A stretch of 64,000 bases of DNA from Megaleporinus macrocephalus (taxonomy: Eukaryota; Chordata; Actinopteri; Characiformes; Anostomidae): NCBI GenBank assembly GCA_021613375.1, contig CM038722.1:30332297-30396296 (forward strand), written 5' to 3'. The notes under the pieces are model-generated. The model did no database searches, had not been told where the DNA came from, and saw nothing but the letters and a program-made list of their open reading frames with translations. Both the position numbers and the translations under genes were made by a program. Shown one piece after another: positions 11,100 to 23,436 of the stretch. Numbering within the stretch: position 1 is the first letter of the stretch; every line of letters starts with the position of its first letter.

Positions 11100-13430
11100 A
11101 TTCAGTTGTCGGGATTCTGACTTTTACACAGTACTGAATAGCGCAGTAACAGAAACAGCATGTTTAATTCTAAAGTATACAGTGAGGCTGGAAAATGGTT
11201 GTGTAACTACAAATTAGGACTGTTTTTGGTACATAAAACCACATAATCACCATAAGCGGACCTAAGCAGAAAAATAAAAAAGAACACTAAAAATAGTTGT
11301 CTTTTTCTGACTTCTACTACTTTACAAGCTGAGAACAGGTCAATACTGGAGGATAAAGAAAACGACAAACACTGGCAATATCGACAAGCACTGAACTGAG
11401 CAGTGCGCTGTCTCTAACACTGACTAATGAATTAACACTGGCCTCACGCCCACTAAAGAAAGAAGAAGAGGAGACGGGGGAGGTGGCAAGGGGGTTGGAG
11501 AGGAGGGATGAGTTGGGCCTACTTGTTTATGGACGTATAAAAAGAGGGATAAAAAAGAGACACGAGGGCAATAAAGTAAACGTCCCGCTGCCAGCGCCAG
11601 GCCGCCACTCATTATCCAACCACAGAGGAAATGACTAAGCAGGTCTAGACTTTCAGCAAGTGTATCATGTGTTAACCCTCCCCGGTCCACAGCCGCATAT
11701 ACACTTCAAAACATCTCTTCATTCATCATTTTCTTCAATTATTCCTCACTTGTAGCTCACTGAGGCAAAAAGAGCAGATTCCTATTCATAACACATTAGC
11801 CTGTAAGTGCAAAGAACATATTTTAGTATGAATTTAATAAACAGTTATTCTCGCATGTAGGCAGAAAGGAAAACCCCCTTTAGGTTCTGCCATGGTTTTT
11901 GTCATAGATCTCTGAAGAAGATGCTAGATACAAAATCAACCCCCTGAATGTCTCAAAATCTAAATTCTGGAGGGTCCATGAAAATATCCCTATTGTGATA
12001 TTATGCTGTCAGAGAGGAGCCACAGTTCAGCTGCTTCACCCACCAATCAGCGATCAGTCTTCTTGACTAACTAAGTATGCAGCGTCTGTATGTATGCCTG
12101 GTACCTCTGAAAAACTTTCAATATACCACAACATGTTTATAAATTAAAAAAAACTCTTTCCCAAGAGTTTGGTGGAAAGAATTCATTGTTACTCATTACC
12201 AAGAGAGAAGACAATGTTCCAAAGTCATACGTTTTGCTCTGTGTATACATGCCAACCAGCGTTCTTTGATACTCTGCTTTATGAGGTAGTCAAAAATGTA
12301 CATATACAATCAGAGCCACGTTTTTAAGCCACTGCAAAACAATCAATATACACATAAATGACCACACACATGAATTCAGTTTTGTATTAATGCAGCAGCA
12401 TAGTCACACCCATTTATTAACAAACTACATTGCTGTGAAAGAACTCATCAAGCTCCGCCCACCAATGTGTTTCTTGCTGGAGTGAGGGACTATCATGAAA
12501 CATGAAGGCAAAAGCATTACCATAAACAAGCAACAGGTGGCACTGCACCAGAGATTTTGCCCCCATACCCCTGACATAAGGCTGTGTATTGGTGAGAACC
12601 TGTTGATATAATACATATAATCATACAGGGCTCATTATTTGACATACAGGAATAGGATTGCTAATGTTAGCGGTACACACTTACACTACTTGTTAACGTT
12701 GGAGTGGAAAAGTCTAATGGCTGAAGGTAGATCACAACACTGCTAGAGCAAAACGAACCACTGTCTGCCACCAATCTTTACACTAATCTATTAATTAAAA
12801 AGCAATATACTGTTTTTGAGAATCAATACAGTATCACAAAATATATTACTGTGATATGTAGCAATGGTTTCTTATACCCTTAATATCTAGTCTACTGAAA
12901 ACTTAGTAAGACAGCAGTTGATTTATCCTGCTGTACAAGCAGCCGTATGTAGTTTTGTCTTGTTTTTATCAAAACATGGAAATATAGGTGGGTGTAAATG
13001 TAAAATATTGGTTATATGTGTGTTGGTATGTGTGTTAGGATAGATTGAGTGTAGTTTTATGGTATTATTATCAAGGTAGCAAATACATTGTCGCTTCCCG
13101 TCTACTTAGTTACACCTAATGTTACGTAGTCCAATACACTGGGGTTTATGCAAACATTCTGTAAAGCTGGTCAAACATTCTGTAAGGCTTGTTCAGCATT
13201 TGTGTATTTTGTTATGTTTTATTTTTTATTTTTTTTATTTAGGCCATACTATATATACCAAAACCTCTGTTATACTGTTACTATAGCCTCTTGTGGCTTA
13301 TTGCTTTATAATAACTATAGATCCCTAAAGGTTAACTAAAAGGCCAACGTCAGGCGACAACATCAGTGCCAGCCGTACACTAAAACAATACTGTGCGAGA
13401 GGACTACATGTTTATTGAGTTACAGTGAAA
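11100..13430. other. Intergenic, mostly unique AT-rich sequence
   Basis: Purine-rich 11455-11520 (agaagaagaggagacggggg) and the dispersed repeat at 12583 are the only structure seen. Frames up to 88 codons show no family resemblance. Confidence 0.55.
12583..12790. repeat. Dispersed repeat, related to 61500-61800
   Basis: aggctgtgtattggtgagaa, cttgttaacgttggagtgga and the later ccactgtctgcca occur in the same order as at 61.5 kb. The interior differs. Confidence 0.5.
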
Positions 13431-13432
13431 CA

Positions 13433-13468
<36 letters not shown>
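13433..13468. repeat. (CA)n microsatellite
   Basis: Pure ACAC run next to the palindromic repeat at 13495. Confidence 0.96.
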
Positions 13469-13474
<6 letters not shown>

Positions 13475-13494
13475 AGAGATGCGCACACTGTCCA

Positions 13495-13735
13495 ATTTTA
13501 CCACTGACAATATAGGAGCACTCTGTAGTTCTATACTTACAGACTGCAGTTCATCTGTTTCTCGCTGTACTTTGTTACCCTATTCTTCTATGATCAGGAC
13601 CCTCACAGGACCACCACAGAGCAGGTACTATTTGGTTGGTGAAGAACAAAGTCTACAGAGAATCAGATGAACTACAGTCTGTAAGTGCAGAACTACAAAG
13701 TGCTCCTATATGATCAGTGGAGCTGATACAGTGGA
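13495..13735. mobile_element. Dispersed fish repeat, internally deleted palindromic copy
   Basis: Left arm ctctgtagttctatacttac and cagttcatctgtttctc face right arm gagaatcagatgaactacag and gtaagtgcagaactac, forming an inverted repeat of about 60 bp. The centre is ggaccaccacagagcaggta, the reverse of the core seen at 2.65 kb. Confidence 0.7.
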
Positions 13736-13849
13736 GAATGAGTGAACTTACTGAAGTGAAAAAAATTACTTTTATTGACTTCAACTTATATTATTATATT
13801 TTATATATTTTGTATATATTTTTATTATTTCTTCTTTTGTTATCTTACC

Positions 13850-13962
13850 TACTGTTGAATGGAGGAACAGCAAAGTAAGAATTTCATTGTACAGTGTATC
13901 TGTCTGTTCTGCTGTAAATATGACAATTAAACTCTTGAATCTTAAATCTTAAGAAAGTTTTA
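13850..13962 (+). mobile_element. LINE 3' end fragment with (aatctt)n-like tail
   Basis: gtaagaatttcattgtacag, gacaattaaactcttgaatc, then taaatcttaa; typical LINE 3' terminus with a short repeat tail. Confidence 0.55.
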
Positions 13963-14319
13963 AGATGAAAGGGATCCTTTTTAAACGAAATCTTTTTCTA
14001 TTACCGTCCATTTCCGTTACCACTTTGAAAACAATAACGTGCACACGTTTCTGTGGCCCCTCTTGATTGATGTTTGGTTCTCTAAAGTGTAAGTAGGTTA
14101 ATGCGACCTCCACAGAGAACACACTTCTGCACACTTTACTACATGACTGCTGTCTATTTACTAAAATTAGCACACTGGAAAAACTTACAACTTAATATAT
14201 GTGGAATATTTTATATTTCATATTTTTTCCCAATATATTAAAGCATCATATTAAAGCATCTTAAGACAGTGATGAATCTCGTATGGCAGAGTAAGAATAC
14301 TTAATCTAACAGTTAAGAT

Positions 14320-14575
14320 GATAACAGGAGCGCTAAGCACTGGTTGTGTTTTGTTTCTATGCTCTAATAAAAGAGCATTCACTCACAGCACCCTATTTTC
14401 TGCATCTTACTCAACACCAACACCACAGTATGCAGAAAGCTGCTGCTGTATTCTCTGTTTTATCTCAGCACAGTTGCCTCTGTGGAGAGGTGGGAATCAC
14501 TTTCACAGGAGTTTCTCACTCCTCCCTTTTTACCCCACTGCTCACTAACAGCTCAACATTGCTTTTCAAATGAAT
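14320..14575. repeat. Diverged duplicate of 16970-17195
   Basis: See the 17.0 kb copy. Overlapping open frames of 75-76 codons exist on the + strand but are not shared by the other copy, which speaks against coding. Confidence 0.7.
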
Positions 14576-14611
14576 TACATTATTACAATTTGATTAAAGT
14601 ATACTTTACTT

Positions 14612-15607
14612 TAGCGATGGAAAGATCGATCGGCTATGTATTGGTATCGACCGATTTTTAATCAAAATATGTGATCGGAAGATATTTCTCCAATTTAGCC
14701 GATCCCGAGAGCCGATCGACGGCGTTAAACAAATGAGCCTAATTTCTGTATTTACAGCAAGCGTTTCATTGAAACCCCCTCTGGCCAGCTCCCAGCAATT
14801 CCTATCTGAACCACTAGGTGGAAACACTTACCCTTTCATTTTCCACAGACTGACTAAAGCGGCGCGCCTCGCAAGAACAGTTTTCCTTTGCGTCGCGTCC
14901 GTCTGGCAGCTTGTTGCCGTATGTGACACAGACTCATCCACAAAGTTTTTAAAATCTGTAAAATTAACCGTGTCTCGTTGGGGAAGCAAGACAAAGACAT
15001 TTAACACTAATAATCTGATACAGCACTGCACGCAGCTGAACACAGTGAGTATCAGCAAACAGCAGAGCTAACACACACAGCTAACACAAAACTAATAACC
15101 CAGAACACCATACAGACCAGATCTGACCGGTACAAACAGAACAGCAGCAGCAAATCAAGATCTACATTTAATGATTACAGATTTAGTTTAAAATAACAGA
15201 GTCTGCGTTTAATGACTGCAGTTTTGACTGAATTTATTTAATTAGCTTTTTTAGTTTTAAATTAAGGGTCTAAATGTAATGATTACAGATTGTGTTTAAA
15301 ATAACAGAGTCTGTGTTTAATGACTGCAGTTTTTACTGAATTTATTTAATTAACTTTTTTAGTTTTAAATTGAGGGTCTAAATGTAATGATTGCAGTTTT
15401 GGGGATATTTGTTTGATTTACTTTGTTTATTTTCTGTAAGTTTAGTTTAAAATATGATGCTGTTACACATGAGTTCGTTAAAAATGGTAATAAACCAGTT
15501 TAGACCATGTTTCATGACTTGCGTGCGCTAATAGCTACTTGTAGCCCTGCCGTGGCGTATACCCCGCCCTCGATGGGTATCGGCTATCGGCCGTTGCGCC
15601 ATCTCTA
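14612..15607 (+). mobile_element. Non-autonomous hAT transposon with 8-bp target duplication
   Basis: 996 bp with ends TAGCGATGG and CCATCTCTA (inverted, one mismatch), flanked by CTTTACTT at 14604-14611 and 15608-15615, the 8-bp duplication typical of hAT. Subterminal GATCGG/CCGATC and TATCGG motifs lie at both ends. The frame at 14733-15071 contains SVWQLV, then KTFNTNNLIQH, resembling the BED zinc-finger region of hAT transposases, but the CxxC cysteines are not present. The second half has a repeated block (taatgattacagattnng...) at about 15163-15400. Confidence 0.85.
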
Positions 15608-15615
15608 CTTTACTT

Positions 15616-15700
15616 TTAATGTAAGTTAATGGAACCAGAATTATTTTCAAGCTGTTCTGGAGCTCTTCTATTGGTTCGTAACATCCACAGAATAGATGAA
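15616..15700. mobile_element. MITE remnant interrupted by the hAT element
   Basis: After the hAT target duplication the sequence continues taatgtaagttaatggaacc and ctcttctattggttc, matching the MITE family at 6.1 and 10.9 kb. The hAT target itself (actttactt) fits the family sequence catactttactttcaatg, so the hAT inserted into it. Confidence 0.6.
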
Positions 15701-15807
15701 TGTGCTAAAATGTTATATTTAAGTAAGTTTAATTATTTCTACTTGGAAAACAAATAGAAATACAACAAATCATGTAATTTGAATGTGTTCATACTTCTGC
15801 TTACAGC

Positions 15808-15969
15808 TTGCAGCACACACACACACACACACACCACTGGCAGATGTACCCTCTCACCCTCAATCAGTGGATATCCCAGCTGGACAGATTGTATCTCCCT
15901 TTCTCTCCCTCTCTCTCCCTCTCACTCTCTGTCATTACTCTTGTAGACGTCCCTGAATTACCCTCTCCC

Positions 15970-16007
<38 letters not shown>
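15808..16007. repeat. CA and TC microsatellite cluster
   Basis: (CA)n at about 15811-15833, ctctctccctctct at about 15896-15925 and (CA)n at about 15973-16007. Confidence 0.93.
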
Positions 16008-16009
<2 letters not shown>

Positions 16010-16329
16010 TCTACAGGACTATCGACCTGCACTGAGAAAAAGACTGTCGGCAGAGCTGCACTGAGAGGCAGACAGAAAGGACGAGAGTTTATCAGTGCGC
16101 CAGGGGCGTATCTGCGGGGGCCTAGGATCTCCCGCATGGAAGCCATGCCCACCCAGATTTCTTCCTCAGAGGCTGTGCTATTAGATTGTGTTGGGCTCTG
16201 ATAGTACAGGATCAACCCAAAGGATCCTGCATCATTGAGCCACCTTAATGAAATAAAGGAGAATGTTTTCTTTTAGTCGTCACCAATTGTCAGTGGATAC
16301 TATAGCACAGCAATGGCTGCATGCCAGCA

Positions 16330-16960
16330 GATACAGAATCCAGGGGACCCTGGGGCACCAGGGCCTTCTAATTAACCTCTTGGAACCCCTGAAGGGTCCC
16401 TGGAAATCTAATCACAATGTTATGTCGCCTGTTAGGGAAGAATAGACACTCAAATGCAAATCCAGGGGTTAACAATACAGCACCCCCTGAGCATGCCTCT
16501 GGCAGAGGGTCTGGCATGACTGGGCTATCTGGGGTAATTTTGGGAAATTGCAGAGATAAATGAAACAATGTGAACAGCTCTTGGGCGGGGGATTTTTCAG
16601 GATTCTCCATCCACTAAATTTATCGACACACGTGACATCTTGTTATTAACATGGTGAATTTAGATGGTCGATGATGAGTTTGCATGTGAATGTAATCCTG
16701 CTGGTAATTAGTCTGATTTTATAATGTTCCCGGGATCTGATTACTGTAGTTTTCACTATAACTGTAACTGTGGCCAAGATTCCGAGGGGTCCCAGGAAAT
16801 ACAATGACCATGTTATGTTGTCCTCTAGAGAAACGTAGACGTTTAAATACAAATTCAGGGCTAACACTGGAGTACCTTCTGAGCTTGTATATGCCAGAGG
16901 ATGTGACTGCGGAGGAGGGTGCAGCTCTCATTCTCTCTGTTCTGGCACACCAAGGGAGGA
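16330..16960. repeat. Two diverged local repeat units
   Basis: Unit 1 at about 16340-16530 (gggtccctggaaatctaatc, atgttatgtcgcctgttag) and unit 2 at about 16770-16915 (ggggtcccaggaaatacaat, atgttatgttgtcctctag) align in order on the same strand. The block begins near a caggggcgtatctgcg motif (16100) resembling a fish DNA-transposon end, with cacttacgcc near 16968 as a possible partner. Confidence 0.5.
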
Positions 16961-16969
16961 CCAGGGGCA

Positions 16970-17195
16970 CTTACGCCTAAATGCATGCCCCAGGGACTCT
17001 GCTAGGACTCTGTGAGGTCAGCTTCCTGCTACTGGCTCACAGCACCATATTTCCTGCGTCTTACTCAACACCGACACCACAATATATTACTCTCTGTTTA
17101 ATCTCACCACAGTTGCCTTTGTGGAGAGGTGGGAATCACTTTCAGCTTCTCACTCCTCTCTTTTACCCCATTGCTCACTAGCAACTCAACAGTTT
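16970..17195. repeat. Diverged duplicate of 14320-14575
   Basis: Both contain cacagcaccatat/ccctat, ctgcgtcttactcaacacc, gtggagaggtgggaatcact and ccattgctcactagcaactc. The 14.3 kb copy keeps extra bases (tgcagaaagctgctgctgta). Confidence 0.75.
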
Positions 17196-17629
17196 GAAAG
17201 AATTTCTAAAGTTCTGTTCAACTATTTAAAACTTTTAGTCTCTAACTACTTTCACTTAGCCTTCAAAAGTTAATTTATATTAAATTATATATATATATTA
17301 TATTGATTATAGTTATATATTTCTTAATATTTTGGCATAATTTAATTATTTTTACTCTATTTGTTTAATTAACTTAGTTATTATTAGTTTTCTTAGTTAT
17401 TGTTGCTTTACCTTATTATTAACTTTAATTAACTTTATTAATAATTCATTGTATTAATTGTATTGTTTTATGTAATATACTTTTTTATGTAATATACTAA
17501 TTTGGTTTATTTTATTTTATTATTGTTGTCATTATTGCTTTAAATTACCAATTCATTTTAATTTTCTTACTACATTTTTTTAGGGTTATTGTCTTTATTA
17601 TTTTGTGGCTTTTTTTTTTTTTTACACTT

Positions 17630-17720
17630 CCCCATCTCTCTGTTGGCACAGCTTGTAAATGACAGTGTCCTTCAATGTACTTTGAGATTAAATAAAGGTT
17701 GATTGATTGGTTGACTGAAC
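17630..17720 (+). mobile_element. LINE 3' end fragment with (TTGA)n tail
   Basis: tttgagattaaataaaggtt followed by gattgattggttga, a 3' tail with poly-A-signal-like ataaag. Confidence 0.5.
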
Positions 17721-17846
17721 ACAGAGTCACATACAGGTCCAACAGTCTCCGAGTTATTTTAATAACAGAGACACAAAGCCAAATATATTAATAGATTATA
17801 TTAATCAAAAATATTGGAGCTAATTTTCATCGCGCCTGTGCAATGG

Positions 17847-17860
17847 CCACTAGGGGGCTC
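17847..17860 (+). promoter_or_regulatory. CTCF core motif, one mismatch
   Basis: CCACTAGGGGGCTC matches CCASYAGRKGGCR except at the last position. Confidence 0.3.
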
Positions 17861-19009
17861 CCAGTCAGAGTATTATATAATGACATATTGCTGTGACAAG
17901 TTCATGAAATGTCCAGTGCAAAGATTTCAGACCTCATTTATTTTAAATTATATTAAAATGACTCAAAACACAGTAAACTGAGGGGCTGCCAGAGGCTTCC
18001 TTATTATATTAGAAGAATTTTGGAATCTCAGCGCAGCATGCTATTATTTAATTATTCAGATTTTTATTGCTCGTCCTTTAAAATGAAGCCAGAATTCTAA
18101 ATTAATGGTTTAAATAAAACAGCAGTTTACACGATTACTACTACACTCAATAGAGACAATACAACACACCAAATAGTAGCACTCGGTTGGGTGTGAGCCT
18201 ATATTTCTGGGGTTCTTTATAGCCTCAAAACAAGGTGCTATGAAGAATGTTTAACAAACCATGTACAGTAGACTCCCCATCATAGAGAAGAACCACTTAA
18301 CCAGAGTTTAATGGTTTGTAGAGCCGACCGCCGTTCTATTTATAATCACTGCCTTAACTAAACAACCCTTGGAGAACCATTTTCAGGGTGTGGGATATTG
18401 CTCAGGGCCACCCAATGTTGAGAAACAGTTATAATGCGGGCCACACGACTGAGAAAGATTTATAATGATGTGGAGATCAGAGCGCAGCCGCTCGGGATCG
18501 CACACGCTTGTAATGCGGCTGCACCACAAATACAAGATTGTTAAAGTGCCTCAAAAGTGCCACAAAACGTCGGCCTCAGAAGTTGCGCCGAACGCTCAGA
18601 GGGACGATTCTGAACTCTAGAGCTCTGCAGGAAAAAACTTTCATAGACTTTTACTTTTAATCACCTCCAAACTGGCACATGAGCCAAATACATACAGTGG
18701 CGGCTTCATTTGGATTCTGTGGGCACTAATAGAGGAGAGCGTGCTTCTTGGCAGAAATCTCTTCTTCAGCCCACAGAAGAAGCTTTCTGGTGCAGGACGA
18801 GGAGCTTTGTTCTTTGCTAGGGCTCGTTCTTTACAAAATGCTAGCAAACATCTGATTCAGCCTAGAGTTTCTGTCAAAATGTACTATGTACCATGATATA
18901 AATCCCAAATGATATTCATTTAGGCAGTAAAAGGTCACACTGTTAGGACGATTCTGGTGTATTGTTTTAATAATCAAGTGCATGTTAGCATAGTTGCTTA
19001 ATTTCTTCT

Positions 19010-19600
19010 AATTTCTAGCCTGTCTGGAGTCGATTAGCTAGAACAACATACTTCAGCTAAGTATCTTAGCATTTTACACTGGAAACCCAACATAAACAAA
19101 GATTGTAAGGGTCTAGTTTAAATCTGAGTGCCTTAAGTCAAAGGGCTGCCAATTCGATTAGCTAAAAGAACACAATTCGATTAGCTACCACAACATAACA
19201 TGATTAGCTACAACAACACACCTCAGCACAGTATCACAACACTTTACACTGGAAACCCAACATAAACAAAGATTTTAAAGGTCTAGTTTAAATCTGTGCT
19301 TAAAGTCACAGGGCTGCCAACTTAGGTAGCTACAACAACACAACTTCATTAGCTACAACAACATACTTCAGCTCAGTATCATAGCATTTTACACTGGAAA
19401 CCCAACATAAACAAAGATTTTAAAGGTCTAGTTTAAATCTGTGCTTAAAGTCACAGGGCTGCCAACTTAGGTAGCTACAACAACACAACTTCATTAGCTA
19501 TAACAACATACTAACAGCTCAGTATCATAGCATTTTACACTGGAAACCCAACATAAACAAAGATTTTAAAGGTCTAGTATGAATTAGCGTGCTTAAAGTC
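19010..19600. repeat. Tandem repeat of about 145 bp, four units
   Basis: The marker acactggaaacccaacataa recurs at about 19076, 19246, 19391 and 19537 (steps of 170, 145 and 146). The last two full units are nearly identical; the first is diverged. Confidence 0.9.
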
Positions 19601-19689
19601 GTGGGGCTTCTGCCTTGGCTTGGAGACCCCCTAAATTCAGTTTGAGCTCTTCTTCCACCACTTTTCTCCAGCAGTTCTATCCAGACACA

Positions 19690-20565
19690 TTCAGCTAATT
19701 CGGTTGTTAATTGAGTTGAGCTGTTGAGCTAAATTGAGTTGTTGAGCTAAATTGAGCTTATAATACAGTTGGGTTGTTAAGCTAAAACGAGTTGCTAATT
19801 GAGTAAAGTTGTTAAAATAAAACAAGTTGCTAATTGAGTTAAGTTGGTAAACTAAGTTGAGTTGCTAATTGAGTTGAGTTGTTAAGCTAAATTGAGCTGA
19901 GCTGTTGAGCTAAATTCAGTAGTTAATTGAGTTGAGCTGTTAAGCTAAATCGAGTTGCTAATTGAATTAAGTTAATGAGCTAACGTGAGTTGCTAATTAA
20001 GTTGACTTGCTAAACTAAATTGAGTTGATAATTGAGTTGAGTTGTTAAGCTAAATCGAGTTGCTAATTGAATTAAGTTAATGAGCTAACGTGAGTTGCTA
20101 ATTAAGTTGACTTGCTAAACTAAATTGAGTTGCTAATTGAGTTACGTTGTTAAGCTAAAACGAGTTGCTAATTAAGTTGAGTTGTTGAGCTAAATTGAGC
20201 TGAGCTGTTGAGCTAAATTCAGTAGTTAATTGAGTTGAGCTGTTAAGCTAAATCGAGTTGCTAATTTAATTAAGTTAATGAGCTAACGTGAGTTGCTAAT
20301 TAAGTTGACTTGCTAAACTAAATTGAGTTGATAATTGAGTTGAGTTGTTAAGCTAAAGCGAGTTGCTGAATGAGTTGAGTTGTTAAATTAAATTGAGTTG
20401 ATAACTGAGTGAGTTGTTAAGCTAAAGCGAGTTGCTGAATGAGTTGAGTTGTTAAACTAAATTAAGTTGTTGACTGAGTTGAGCTGTTAAACTAAATTAA
20501 GTTGCTGAATGAGTTGAGTTGTTAGGCTAAACTGAGTTGATAATTGAGTTGTTAAGCTAAATGTC
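19690..20565. repeat. About 30-bp minisatellite (gagttgttaagctaaattga units)
   Basis: Repeated gagttgctaattgagttg and gttaagctaaa blocks with higher-order duplication: about 19910-20040 recurs near 20040-20120 and 20210-20345. Confidence 0.9.
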
Positions 20566-21300
20566 AACTAACAAGTATTGGAAGGTGGGATATGACTGTT
20601 TGTAGTTTAACAATTCTATTAGCACTGAGTTAGTAATCTCATACAGACCTGCTGAGGGTGTTGACACCGTATAACATACTGTTATATAGAAACACACAGA
20701 TAATATCAGACTTCACTACCGCTGCTGTAATACTACATGACCTTCTGTCCTTTTGTAGTTAATAGTATATGTTGCATATAAATTTCTCTTTGAGTTGCAT
20801 AAAAAAAGGTTTATAGGTAACAGCATCAAAGAGGCCACAATGTTGAGGGGGAGCGAGAGAGAGAGTCTGATTATTTATTCTCTAAACGTGGCCTCTTAAG
20901 TGCTGCAGTACGTAAAAGTTTATATGGATTTTACGGATGTGTTTTGGTGCAAAATCAATCACTGAGTTCCGGCCATATAGGCTCTTCTGCTGAACGTCAG
21001 CTGTGAACTCATCTGGCATTTGTTTTGTGTGTTTGCTGTGTTGGTGTGAGTGTGTGTATGGAGCTGGACCACAGAGAGAAAGTGAAAGTGGTGATGAGCA
21101 CACACACAGTACAATAGATTACATCATATCTGCACTACTGAAACTACAGGCCCACAGTAAACAAACAGATTCTTAACAATAAACAGTTCTGGGACGTGTG
21201 CTCTTACTGGCATTAATGAGCAAACCAACACACAAGTGAAGATTAGTGACTGTAGGTGTAAACTTACTGACACAAACCATCAAACAAACATGAAAATAAA
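20566..21300. other. Intergenic, no gene seen
   Basis: Unique AT-rich DNA between two minisatellites. Confidence 0.55.
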
Positions 21301-21699
21301 TAAGTAAACACACACATATACAGTAATCACTGCAAGTTTAAACTTATGCAAAGAAAAAAAAAAAAAAACAGAAAGCAAACAAACCAAAGCCATGTTAAGT
21401 GTAAGCTCACTGGCGCAAACAAGCAAACCATTACATAAACAACAACAAGCAACCTGACAAACATCCTTGGATTATCAGCACAAGCAAACAAACAAACACA
21501 AATAAATAACTATCAAACCAACAAATAAACAATTGCCATTAGAAGGATAATATTAATTGGCAATTCAGTCAATCAATCAAAAAAACAAGTACACAACATA
21601 CACTGGAAGCTTTAACAAATAAGCCAACAAGTCTGTAAACAAACAACAGCCTTTGAAGTGTAATCCTATTGGCACAAATAAGCAAACAAACAAAAAAAT

Positions 21700-22900
21700 A
21701 AACAACACGCTTATGGGCATAAACACACAAACATCTAAACAAACATGACAACAAATAAACAACACACTTATAGGCATAAACACGCAAACCATGAAACAAA
21801 CATGACAACAAATAAACAACATGCTTATAGGCATAAACACGCAAACAATGAAACAAATATGACAACAAATAAACAACACACTTATAGGCATAAACACACA
21901 AACAATTAAACAAACATGACAACAAATTAATAACATGCTTATAGGCATAAACACACAAACAATTAAACAAACATGACAACAAATTAATAACATGCTTATA
22001 GGCATAAACACGCAAACCATGAAACAAACATGACTACAAATAAACAACATGCTTATAGGCATAAACACGCAAACAATGAAACAAACATGACAACAAATAA
22101 ACAACATGCTTAGAGGCATAAACACGCAAACATCTAAACAAACATGACAACAAATAAACAACATGCTTAGAGGTATAAACACACAAACCATGAAACAAAC
22201 ATGACTACAAATAAACAACATGCTTAGAGGCATAAACACGCAAACAATGAAACAAATATGACAACAAATAAACAACATGCTTAAAGGTATAAACACACAA
22301 ACATCTAAACAAACATGACAACAAATAAACAACATGCTTAGAGGTATAAACACACAAACCATGAAACAAACATGACAACAAATAAACAACATGCTTAGAA
22401 GCATAAACACACAAACATCTAAACAAACATGACAACAAATAAACAACATGCTTAGAGGTATAAACACACAAACCATGAAACAAACATGACAACAAATAAA
22501 CAACATGCTTAGAGGTATAAACACACAAACCATGAAACAAACATGACTACAAATAAACAACATGCTTAGAGGCATAAACACGCAAACAATGAAACAAATA
22601 TGACAACAAATAAACAACATGCTTAAAGGTATAAACACACAAACATCTAAACAAACATGACAACAAATAAACAACATGCTTAGAGGTATAAACACACAAA
22701 CCATGAAACAAACATGACAACAAATAAACAACATGCTTAGAAGCATAAACACACAAACATCTAAACAAACATGACAACAAATAAACAACATGCTTAGAGG
22801 TATAAACACACAAACCATGAAACAAACATGACAACAAATAAACAACATGCTTAGAAGCATAAACACACAAACAATTAAACAAACATGACAACAAATCAAC
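21700..22900. repeat. 57-bp minisatellite (about 21 units)
   Basis: Units of acaaacatgacaacaaataa, acaacatgcttagaggcata and aacacgcaaacaatgaa-type ends. The period of 57 bp (for example catgac at 22086 and 22143) equals 19 codons, which keeps a 457-codon minus frame open from 22950 to 21577. Flanks (21300-21700) are caaacaaac-rich. Confidence 0.95.
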
Positions 22901-22984
22901 GTGTAAACAAACAAACAAGCCAAACAGACAAACAGACAAACAAACAGCATTGACTTAACGTGTGATCTAGACTGCAGTGCTCCT

Positions 22985-23350
22985 CACCTGCATCCTCCTC
23001 CTCCTCTGGAGTATCCCGCTCTCCTCCTGCGTCTCGCGCGCTCTCTCCGTCATCCCGGCGCGCGCCTAAAACCGCCCGGCATCAGCACGTGCTGCAGCGG
23101 GGAGTGCGACAGGGCCGCGCGCGGTTATGTCAGCCTGAGCGAGGAAGACCGCGGTTTCCGGTTACTGTTCTCTCGGTGTCTTCATCAGCCGCGCGGAGGC
23201 ACACGTTAAAGCAGCTCACCGCGACGCGAGGGCTCGAGCTTTTCCTCCCTCGTGGTCTTACTCGCTGGGGCGTCCTCCCTACACACACACGCACGCGCGA
23301 TGGAGGGTCGCTCCCACGTGGACCACCGTGTGATGTAGCTCCGTGTGCGT
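22985..23350. promoter_or_regulatory. CpG island, likely promoter of an unidentified gene
   Basis: A GC- and CpG-rich segment (gcgcgc, ccgcgg, ggcgcgcgcc) stands out sharply in AT-rich tandem repeats and is flanked by a (GT)n run. Islands of this kind usually mark promoters. The minus strand holds a possible first exon (22988-23053). No downstream gene was recognised. Confidence 0.5.
22988..23053 (-). CDS. Possible minus-strand first coding exon, unidentified gene
   Basis: On the minus strand an ATG at 23053-23051 (context gccgggATGa) opens 22 codons starting MTERARETQEE and ends exactly at a good donor, ATGCAG|gtgagg (22988/22987), phase 0. A second frame through the same bases, ending DTPEEEEDA, is also open but has no ATG. 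No partner exon was found, so this is inference from the CpG island and the donor. Confidence 0.2.
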
Positions 23351-23364
23351 GGATGAATGGAGCT

Positions 23365-23369
<5 letters not shown>

Positions 23370-23401
<32 letters not shown>
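23370..23401. repeat. (GT)n microsatellite at the CpG island edge
   Basis: Pure GT run of about 31 bp. Confidence 0.96.
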
Positions 23402-23405
<4 letters not shown>

Positions 23406-23436
23406 TAAGGAGGGGCTGCTACCTACACACTTCCAA

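Larger units (their letters stand above)
17196..19009. other. Intergenic, AT-rich then unique sequence
   Basis: 17270-17560 is strongly AT-rich; the LINE tail is at 17630. 18440-18840 is unique and moderately GC-rich, with a small cttcttc/gaagaag hairpin near 18758-18782. No gene recognised. Confidence 0.5.
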
